A stretch of DNA of 64,000 bases, taken from Taklimakanibacter sp050246735. Its GTDB lineage: Bacteria; Pseudomonadota; Alphaproteobacteria; Rhizobiales; Aestuariivirgaceae. A program made the position numbers and the translations under genes. The stretch's first letter is position 1, and each line of letters starts with the position of its first letter. The stretch covers positions 1 to 64,000 of the forward strand of contig JBFWVM010000007.1 of the NCBI GenBank assembly GCA_050246735.1, read 5' to 3'. Below, piece after piece: positions 58,310 through 64,000 of the stretch. The notes beneath the pieces were generated by a model that was not told where the DNA came from, did no database searches, and saw only the letters and a list, made by a program, of their open reading frames with translations.

Positions 58310-58351
58310 TCAGTTGCCTTTCCTTGTGTTGATCAGATGCGCCGGCCGGGG

Positions 58352-59641
58352 TCAGGCCGCCTTGCGGCCGCCGGACGGGTCTCCGAGCAGGAGGGCGCGT
58401 ATCTTCTCCGGCTCCCTCAGGAGCTGCCCGAGCTTGGTGACCGACTGATCCACCGCCGCCGCGAACTTCTCGGCGCCGCCGAACCGCGCCAGGGTTTCCG
58501 GTGGAATGAATTTGAGAAGGAGATCCCCGCCGCCCGGCGGCAGGCCGACAAAGTGAACGGTCAGCATGCCATGGTCGCGCAGCATCATCATGCAGATGGC
58601 GGCATTCGCCTCGAAGGGGACGATCGGCGGCTGATTGACGCCGCCCCTTTGCATCGCGATCTCGAGGATGTCGTCCGCCTTGAGCTGGACGGTGCATGGC
58701 GTTTCGTGCAGGCGCTCGCCGAAATACGGCCGCAGGGCTTCCGCCACTTCCTTTGTCGTCCTGACGAGATCGCGCACCCGCTCCGGCGTGTATTGGCTCA
58801 GGCTGCGCGCCACCGCCGAGTACAGGGCCTGGCGGGCTTCCAGCCCGCACTCGAATCCCTTCGCCCTGATGCGGCCCACGAGCTCGGCGCGGCCCGCCAT
58901 GACGCCGAGCCGCGGCCCGATCGTTCCGTATTTGTCGAGGCCGGTCGCGCCGATGTCCACGCCCAGTCCGAGCATCGTCGGCTGGTCGAATATCGCGGGC
59001 CCGACCCGGGCGCCGCCGGCGTCGTCGATATAGACGACGATGCCCCGCTCGCGTGCCGCCCTGACGATCTTCTCGATCTCCGCCACCGGCATCAGGTCGT
59101 AGGTCGTGGCGAGGCGGGTCAGGACGACGAGCGACGTCCGCGGCTCGGCCGCGAGGGCTTTCAGGAATTCGGCGGCGCCGGCGGTGTCGACGAACTTGGC
59201 TCCGGCCTGGCGCGCGGCGCGTATGACCGAGGGATGGCTGTGCGTCGCCGATGCGCCGATCACGGTGTCGCCGGCCTTGACCAGCGTCAGGCACGTGGCC
59301 AGGGTGGCGCCGGTGAGACGGTTGAAGACGGCGACGTCGTCCCTGTCGGCCACGCCTCCCAGTTGCTCCAGGGCGGCATTTTTCAGCTGGTCGAAATAAA
59401 GCGCCGGCGCGATCTCGTCGTCGGCGAATTTGAGCTCGTCCGCGGTCATCGGCAGCATGTGCTCGAGACCGGTGAAGACGAAGGCCGCCTTTTCGTCGCC
59501 TTCCGTCTTCATTCGCCCGCCGATCAACCGCCATGCCTGCTGAAGCCGGCGAAAATCGTCCTCGGTCGTGGCCAGGATCTTTCCGCGCGCATAGGACAAC
59601 GTGGGAGCGAATTCGTTACCGAAGCGATCGCGCGGCTGCAT
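58352..59641 (-). CDS. SelA/DgaE-like PLP-dependent enzyme
   Basis: A 429-residue fold-type-I PLP enzyme. The PLP lysine is Lys237 in GLDKYGTIGPRLGVMAGR, which aligns with the SDK..GGPQAGI motif of SelA. The PLP-ring Asp is in IVVYIDDAGGARVG (about residue 206), and FNRLTGATLATCLTLVKAGD holds the phosphate-loop region. True SelA is longer and would lie near selB, absent here. Relatives such as D-glucosaminate-6-phosphate ammonia-lyase carry out eliminations on amino acids. It is the first gene of the operon, divergent from gntR by 249 bases. It may act on the imported amino acid; the reaction is unknown. Confidence 0.75.
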   Translation of the reverse strand: MQPRDRFGNEFAPTLSYARGKILATTEDDFRRLQQAWRLIGGRMKTEGDEKAAFVFTGLEHMLPMTADELKFADDEIAPALYFDQLKNAALEQLGGVADRDDVAVFNRLTGATLATCLTLVKAGDTVIGASATHSHPSVIRAARQAGAKFVDTAGAAEFLKALAAEPRTSLVVLTRLATTYDLMPVAEIEKIVRAARERGIVVYIDDAGGARVGPAIFDQPTMLGLGVDIGATGLDKYGTIGPRLGVMAGRAELVGRIRAKGFECGLEARQALYSAVARSLSQYTPERVRDLVRTTKEVAEALRPYFGERLHETPCTVQLKADDILEIAMQRGGVNQPPIVPFEANAAICMMMLRDHGMLTVHFVGLPPGGGDLLLKFIPPETLARFGGAEKFAAAVDQSVTKLGQLLREPEKIRALLLGDPSGGRKAA

Positions 59642-59666
59642 GTCCTGTCCCCTGCTTCAATCCAAC

Positions 59667-59873
59667 TTGTATGTTTTCTATACTACTGTTGTATTTTTTG
59701 TCAACAACTCATCGGGAAATTTTGCGACGGCATCCGCCGGGAGACCGTCAAAGAGGACAGGCAACAGGCATGTTTTGGTGGATGGATCCATTATTCGACG
59801 TTGTCCCGTCGGCGGCATTCCGCTAGTAGTAGAGTTAGGGAGAAATCTGATTCTGATGTCTATTTTACAGACA
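59667..59873. promoter_or_regulatory. AT-rich divergent control region of the SelA-like operon and gntR
   Basis: Two TTGTAT direct repeats (59667-59672 and 59689-59694) are 22 bases apart, about two helical turns. GTAT-N7-ATAC (59669-59683) and GTTGT/ACAAC (59688-59708) overlap them just upstream of the SelA-like gene. Close to gntR, TGTCT-N7-AGACA (59857-59873) forms another inverted repeat. AT content is far above the neighbourhood. These are plausible sites for the GntR protein and for both promoters. Confidence 0.55.
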
Positions 59874-59890
59874 ACACAAAGGGCCGCAGA

Positions 59891-60679
59891 ATGAAGAAGC
59901 CGCCGGGGTCGAAGTTTCTGGAGACCGGGCCGAAGCCGCGGCAGATCGCGGAGATCCTGAAGCGCCAGGTCGTTTCGACGATGGACCCAGGGACCAAGCT
60001 CGCCTCCGAGAACAGCCTGGCCAAGGAGTTCGGCGTCAGCCGCGACACCATACGCCAGGCGCTTTCGCTGCTGCTGGCCGAACGGCTAATCACCAGGACC
60101 CATGGCCGCGGCAGCTTCGTCGCGAAGCGGCTGCCCGCGGCCAGTTCAAAGCTCGAGCTCGGCGCGTTCTCGGACGCCTCGGTGCGCATGAATTTCCGGC
60201 TGGTCTCCAATGCGCTGACCAAGGCGACCGGCGAAGTCGCCGAGTTTCTCGACGTGCCGGCCGACGACGTGGTCGTGCACATCGTCCGTTCGAATCTGGT
60301 CGGCCAGGACGTGGTCTCCTACCACGAAGCCTTCCTGCCGACCGACGTCGGCCTCAGGGTCCTGCAGGAAGACCTCGAGAAATTCACCGTCGCCTATCTC
60401 CTGCAGAACAACTGCGGCTATGAGATCTCCGAGGACCAGCAGATCCTCGACGCCGATATCTGCGACCACAATCTGGCCCGGCATCTGGCCGTCCCCATGG
60501 GCTTTCCCGTCCTGGTGATGCGCCGGGTCTATCTGGCGCCCGACAACCGGCCGATCGTCTTTTTCCGCTCGTATTACCGCTCCGACCGGTTCCGCTACAC
60601 GGTTGCGGTCCAGAAACATGAGGGCCACCACCGGGTCGTCCCATTTCATCGCGGCCCGAACCCGCGGCGTCGAAAGTAG
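59891..60679 (+). CDS. GntR-family transcriptional regulator with UTRA domain
   Basis: A 262-residue GntR/HutC-subfamily repressor. The winged helix is SLAKEFGVSRDTIRQALSLLL followed by GRGSFV (about residues 35-80). The UTRA ligand domain covers about 95-245 (VVHIVRSNLVGQDVVSYHEAF, LVMRRVYLAPDNRPIVFFRS). The open frame extends far upstream across the opposite-strand genes, but ATG 59891 is the family start. It is divergent from the nine-gene operon and is its probable regulator, with the imported amino acid or a breakdown product as effector. Confidence 0.88.
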   Translation: MKKPPGSKFLETGPKPRQIAEILKRQVVSTMDPGTKLASENSLAKEFGVSRDTIRQALSLLLAERLITRTHGRGSFVAKRLPAASSKLELGAFSDASVRMNFRLVSNALTKATGEVAEFLDVPADDVVVHIVRSNLVGQDVVSYHEAFLPTDVGLRVLQEDLEKFTVAYLLQNNCGYEISEDQQILDADICDHNLARHLAVPMGFPVLVMRRVYLAPDNRPIVFFRSYYRSDRFRYTVAVQKHEGHHRVVPFHRGPNPRRRK

Positions 60680-60771
60680 CGGACGGCTCGCCGGTTCCGG
60701 TTTCCTTGAGCGGCGTGGCCCGGCGCGCCGCAAACGAGGCGGTCGCCGGCCGCCGTGCTCAACGCGGGTCT

Positions 60772-60801
60772 TGCGGCCCCCCTTTCGAACAGGGGACCGC
60801 A
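60772..60801. terminator. Hairpin between convergent gntR and ridA genes
   Basis: TGCGG plus a C run (60772-60782) pairs with GGGG-A-CCGCA (60792-60801) over a loop TTTCGAACA. It lies in the 133-base gap between the two stops and could terminate from both sides. No long T tract is present. Confidence 0.55.
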
Positions 60802-60812
60802 GGCGACCTGCC

Positions 60813-61163
60813 TCAGAGAGCCGCCTCGACCATGATCTCGACGTCGAGACCGGGAGCGGCGAGCTTGGCCTCGACCGTGGCGCGCGCCGGGGCCTGGCCA
60901 GCCGCCACCCACGCATCCCAGGCCTCGTTCATCTCGGCCCAGCTCTTGATGTCGGTCAGCCAGATATTGGCCTTGATCACCTTGCTCTTGTCGGTGCCCG
61001 CTTCCTTCAGCGTCTCGTCGATCTGGTCGAGAATGTCCTTCGTCTGCTCCTTGACCGACTTGCCGACGGTCTTTTCCGCGACATATCCCGACAGATAGAT
61101 CTTGTCGCCGTGGATGACCGCGTCGCTCATGCGGTTGCCGGCGCCGATACGTTTCAAAGCCAT
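60813..61163 (-). CDS. RidA-family reactive imine/enamine deaminase
   Basis: A 116-residue RidA/YjgF protein. Family elements are DAVIHGDKIYLSGYVAEKT, IDETLKEAGTDKSKVIKANIW and PARATVEAKLAAPGLDVEIMVEA; the Arg of PARATVE binds the substrate carboxylate in active members. It hydrolyses reactive 2-aminoacrylate-type imines released by PLP enzymes. Its location near a SelA-like PLP lyase fits a clean-up role. It follows the RocB-like gene after 14 bases, so these two genes are co-transcribed. Confidence 0.9.
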   Translation of the reverse strand: MALKRIGAGNRMSDAVIHGDKIYLSGYVAEKTVGKSVKEQTKDILDQIDETLKEAGTDKSKVIKANIWLTDIKSWAEMNEAWDAWVAAGQAPARATVEAKLAAPGLDVEIMVEAAL

Positions 61164-61177
61164 GGAAAATCTCCTGA

Positions 61178-62779
61178 TTATTCGAGCGCGGCCTTGGTGG
61201 CACGAAGCACGAGGTGAGGCAAGACGTCAAAAGCATAGGGCGCATGGAGCCGCTCCAGCCAGTGATGATAGTCGCGTCCCCAGGGGCCCATGTTGATGGC
61301 GGGATAGGCGGGCGAGACGGAAAGCGTGAAGCTCGCGCCCCAGATCGGCGTATTGGCCTCGGCCGCGCCGAGGTCGCCCGAGGTCTCGCCGAGGAAGCTC
61401 ATATCCGATATTCCCGGGAAATAGCCGAGCCGCGAGACGGTGGTCCCCTTCTCCGCCGCCGCTTCATTTACGGCCGCCATGACCCGCTCGGCCAGGGCCT
61501 CGTCGCCGAGGCTCACGGCCGGATACGGCAGGGAGCCGAAGCCCAATATGACCGCCGGTCCCGGCAGCTTCGTCGACGCCCAGGCGAATTCGGTGAGAAG
61601 ACGCGCCCGGCTCGGGAAATCGAGGTCCCGGCGTTCCGCCAGTTCGCGATTGAGGAGATCGAAGGAGGCTTCGAAATCCGGATCCGATTTCAGCGCCTGG
61701 GTCTTGAGCTCGGCGAAGCTCAGCACCTGGACCGCCTCCTGGCGGAAAGGCTGCGGCGGGCTGGCATTGCCGGCCCTTTGTCCGAGCTTGGCCATCGCCC
61801 GCTCCATCGCCTCGCGCGCCATGCCGCCGGCGATGCTCAGGACGTCGGAAGGCGTGCGCCGGTGCTGCAGCGTGTTCCAATAGAGGAAGACGCGCGCCGG
61901 CGTCGTCACATTGTAGCCGCTCTTCACGTCCTTCGCATAGAGCGCCGACGGCGGTGACGCGATCTCGTGGCCGCTGGACTCGGCGAGCTCTGGCGCGCAT
62001 TCGAGCTCGGCCAGGAGCTCGGCGGCGAGATAATTGGCATTGACGCCGGCAAAGGGATAGCAGGCATGCGCCTCGCGGCCGACGACGAGGGCGGTCAGCA
62101 GGAGTTTGCCGATCGAGCCCGTGGTCACCGAACGGCCGAAGCTGCCGTCGCCGTCGTCGGCGATCGAATCGAGATTGATGACGAGGCTTATGTCGAGATC
62201 GCTGTCGCGCGCGATCTCGGGAAGGAGGGCCGCCGCGGCGCGCATGCCGGCGGAGCGGTCTTCCTCGTCGGGGGTGGCGAGCAGCAGGATATTGCCTTGA
62301 CGGGGCTCCTGCGCCGCGAAAGCCTCGATCACCGCGATGCCCGCCGCGATCCCGGCCTTCATGTCGAGCAGGCCGCGGCCCGGCAGGTAGTCGCCGGATT
62401 CGAGATCGGCCAGCGCCGCCGGATTCTCGCCCGTCCGCCTCAGCTTCTCGACGATCAGCGGCAGCAGGGTCTCGGGATCGCAGGCATAGGGTGCGAGCTC
62501 GGCGTAATCGTCGAACGGCACGGTGTCGAAATGACCGGCGAGCACCACCGTCCTGCGGCCCTCGCCCTTCACCAGGGCGAGGAGGTTGGCGCGCGCCGTG
62601 CCGTCGTCCAGCGGCTGGACCCGCAAATGCGACGGGTTGAGATGGAAGTAGCGCTCCTGCGCCAGCATCGTCTTGAGGAGATGCGGGAAGTCGCATTCGC
62701 CCGGGCTTCCGGTGACGCTGCGCCACTGGGTCATCTGGATCGCCGCGGCCCGGCAGCGCGCCGCGAGATCGCTCGTCAC
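61178..62779 (-). CDS. RocB-like M20 metallohydrolase (arginine utilisation protein family)
   Basis: A 533-residue M20-family protein matching RocB in length and pattern. Metal and catalytic regions are VVLAGHFDTVPFDDYAEL (His-x-Asp), PGRGLLDMKAGIAAGIAV (bridging Asp with DMKAG), LLATPDEEDRSAGMRAA (Glu-Glu) and LVINLDSIADDGDG. RocB proteins occur in arginine/ornithine catabolic clusters, but the reaction is not established. It lies between the carbamoylase-type M20 gene and ridA, all leftward. Confidence 0.83.
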   Translation of the reverse strand: MTSDLAARCRAAAIQMTQWRSVTGSPGECDFPHLLKTMLAQERYFHLNPSHLRVQPLDDGTARANLLALVKGEGRRTVVLAGHFDTVPFDDYAELAPYACDPETLLPLIVEKLRRTGENPAALADLESGDYLPGRGLLDMKAGIAAGIAVIEAFAAQEPRQGNILLLATPDEEDRSAGMRAAAALLPEIARDSDLDISLVINLDSIADDGDGSFGRSVTTGSIGKLLLTALVVGREAHACYPFAGVNANYLAAELLAELECAPELAESSGHEIASPPSALYAKDVKSGYNVTTPARVFLYWNTLQHRRTPSDVLSIAGGMAREAMERAMAKLGQRAGNASPPQPFRQEAVQVLSFAELKTQALKSDPDFEASFDLLNRELAERRDLDFPSRARLLTEFAWASTKLPGPAVILGFGSLPYPAVSLGDEALAERVMAAVNEAAAEKGTTVSRLGYFPGISDMSFLGETSGDLGAAEANTPIWGASFTLSVSPAYPAINMGPWGRDYHHWLERLHAPYAFDVLPHLVLRATKAALE

Positions 62780-62800
62780 CGGCCCCTCCGGATCATATGG

Positions 62801-64000
62801 TCAGGAAAACCGCCGGTCATATTCGAGAACGGCGTTGAGCAGCACCTGCGCGCCCGCGGCGCACTCGTCGAACGACGTCGATTCGGCCTCGTTGTGGGAA
62901 AGCCCGCCGAGGCAGGGCACGAAGATCATCGTCGTCGGCGCGACGCGGGCGATATAGGCGGCATCGTGGCCGGCGCCCGAGGCCATGTCGCGGGTCGCGA
63001 ATCCGGCCTGTTCGGCGCCGTGCCGCACGCAGTCGATGAGGTCCGGCGCGAATTCGACCGCCGGCGACTTCCAGATGCGCTTCTCCTCGACCTCGAGCTT
63101 GAGCTCCTTGGCGATGCGCGGCAGCGCCGCCTGATAGGCCGCTTCCATCCTGTCGAGCACCGACTCGTCGGGATGCCTGAGATCGACGGTGAAGAACACC
63201 TCGCCCGGCACCACGTTGCGGCTGTTCGGGTGGTTCTCGATCAGGCCGACGCTGGCGACGCCCGGCAGGTTGTCGTGTCCCACCCGGTCGATCGCCTCGA
63301 TCATGCGCGCGGCGCCGACCAGCGCGTTCCTGCGCAGCCGCATGGGCGTTGCTCCGGTATGCGCCTCCTGGCCCCTGACCGTCACCTCGTACCAGCGCAT
63401 GCCCTGCACGCCGGTGACCACGCCGATCATCTTCTGCTCGGCCTCGAGGATCGGCCCCTGCTCGATGTGAAGCTCGAACATCGCCTGGAACTTGTGCGTT
63501 CCCACGGGCTCCGTGCCCTTGTAGCCGATGCGCTCGAGCTCGGCACCGAGCGTGATGCCGTCGCGGTCGGCCCTGCTGTAGGCGAACTCTTCGGTGAACA
63601 CGCCGGCATAGACGCCCGAGCACAGCATTGCCGGGGCGAAGCGCGAGCCCTCCTCGTTGGTCCAGTTGACGATCATCACCGGCGCATTGGTCTCGTAGCC
63701 GAGATCGACCATGCTGCGCAGCGCCTCGAGCGCGCCCAGCACGCCCAGCACGCCGTCGAACTTGCCGCCGGTGGGCTGGGTGTCGAGATGCGAGCCCATG
63801 GCGATGGGGGCGAGCTTGTTGTTGCGGCCGGGACGCAGCGCGAACATGTTGCCGACGCTGTCCACCGACACCTTGCAGCCCAAGGCCTCGCATTGCGCCC
63901 TGAACCAGTCGCGCACTCGTTTGTCCTCGTCAGAGACCGTCAGCCGCCTGATGCCGCCTTTCGGCGTGGCGCCGAACTTCGCGGTCTCCATGAGGGCGTC
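62801..64000 (-). CDS. M20-family Zn-dependent amidohydrolase (N-carbamoyl-L-amino-acid hydrolase / allantoate amidohydrolase type), N-terminus outside window
   Basis: About 399 residues of a HyuC/AllC-type dinuclear zinc amidohydrolase. Metal and substrate motifs are MGSHLDTQPTGGKFDGVLG, VNWTNEEGSRFAPAM, ELHIEQGPILEAEQ, GQEAHTGATPMRLRRNALV and SGAGHDAAYIARVAPT. The Met at 63991 is inside the family's DALMETAKFGATPKGG segment and the frame runs to the window edge, so about 15-25 N-terminal residues lie beyond base 64000. It releases ammonia and CO2 from N-carbamoyl groups or ureido compounds. Its stop lies 21 bases before the RocB-like start. Confidence 0.88.
   Translation of the reverse strand, partial: DALMETAKFGATPKGGIRRLTVSDEDKRVRDWFRAQCEALGCKVSVDSVGNMFALRPGRNNKLAPIAMGSHLDTQPTGGKFDGVLGVLGALEALRSMVDLGYETNAPVMIVNWTNEEGSRFAPAMLCSGVYAGVFTEEFAYSRADRDGITLGAELERIGYKGTEPVGTHKFQAMFELHIEQGPILEAEQKMIGVVTGVQGMRWYEVTVRGQEAHTGATPMRLRRNALVGAARMIEAIDRVGHDNLPGVASVGLIENHPNSRNVVPGEVFFTVDLRHPDESVLDRMEAAYQAALPRIAKELKLEVEEKRIWKSPAVEFAPDLIDCVRHGAEQAGFATRDMASGAGHDAAYIARVAPTTMIFVPCLGGLSHNEAESTSFDECAAGAQVLLNAVLEYDRRFS

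Noticed and set aside
58352..59641. Selenocysteine synthase SelA
   Set aside because: Shorter than SelA, no selB or tRNA-Sec nearby, and embedded in an amino-acid catabolic operon; better seen as a SelA/DgaE-like metabolic enzyme.
59642..59890. Guanidine riboswitch (ykkC type) upstream of the ureohydrolase operon
   Set aside because: The leader of the SelA-like gene is AT-rich and I could not find the conserved stems of a guanidine riboswitch; protein-mediated control by GntR is simpler. A covariance-model search would settle it.
57692..60679. Very long plus-strand frame continuing into gntR
   Set aside because: Only the last 262 codons (from 59891) match a family. The first 730 are antisense to the ureohydrolase and SelA-like genes and cross the AT-rich promoter region.

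Overview
The window is a GC-rich, gene-dense stretch of a bacterial chromosome, most likely from an alphaproteobacterium of the Hyphomicrobiales (Rhizobiales). The lineage call is inferred from the fused CysN/CysC protein, the HutF branch of histidine degradation, FixJ-type regulators, many solute-binding-protein importers and the short intergenic palindromes. I see no rRNA, tRNA, CRISPR array, phage or insertion sequence. Both edges cut a gene: cysNC on the left and an M20 amidohydrolase on the right.

Layout. 0-2.7 kb: the end of cysNC, translationally coupled to an ornithine-cyclodeaminase-like gene. 2.7-3.4 kb: a VapBC-type toxin-antitoxin pair. 3.4-16.4 kb: histidine utilisation, interrupted by other genes. 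hutG is coupled to a HutH paralogue that lacks the serine of the MIO cofactor triad. Then come a CGNR zinc-finger regulator, a LuxR-type regulator, an exported Ser/Gly repeat protein and an ICMT-like membrane methyltransferase. The main block follows: hutH and hutF leftward, hutI-hutC-hutU rightward, with HutC-like operator palindromes between hutF and hutI. Together HutH, HutU, HutI, HutF and HutG make a complete route from histidine to glutamate plus formate.

16.4-25 kb: a choline/betaine-type unit. It holds a dimethylglycine-dehydrogenase-like flavoprotein, a choline-kinase-like protein, a two-domain permease, an ATPase and a binding protein, with a divergent DeoR regulator and a 56-residue membrane protein. 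25-37.5 kb: a polyamine and amide theme. It holds an acetylpolyamine deacetylase-like protein, the wreck of a second VapBC pair, an amidase, an SDR, a PotABCD-like importer, a NylB-like serine hydrolase, an RlpA-like protein and two divergent FAD amine/amino-acid oxidoreductases. 37.5-40 kb: DUF1810, GST-like and SDR genes.

40.2-47.3 kb: a signalling cluster of two PAS histidine kinases and three receiver proteins. 47.4-51.8 kb: two alpha/beta hydrolases, an NmrA-like protein, an exported cupin, an AhpD-like protein and a CBS protein, which could be the output of that cluster.

51.8-59.6 kb: a nine-gene leftward operon controlled by a divergent GntR regulator. It combines a polar amino-acid ABC importer with a ureohydrolase, a SelA-like PLP enzyme, a thioesterase, a variant asparaginase and a keto-pentenoate hydratase-like enzyme. 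RidA, a RocB-like M20 hydrolase and a carbamoylase-type M20 hydrolase follow. This stretch is the best candidate for an undescribed catabolic system, probably for a guanidino or carbamoyl amino acid; the substrate is inference.
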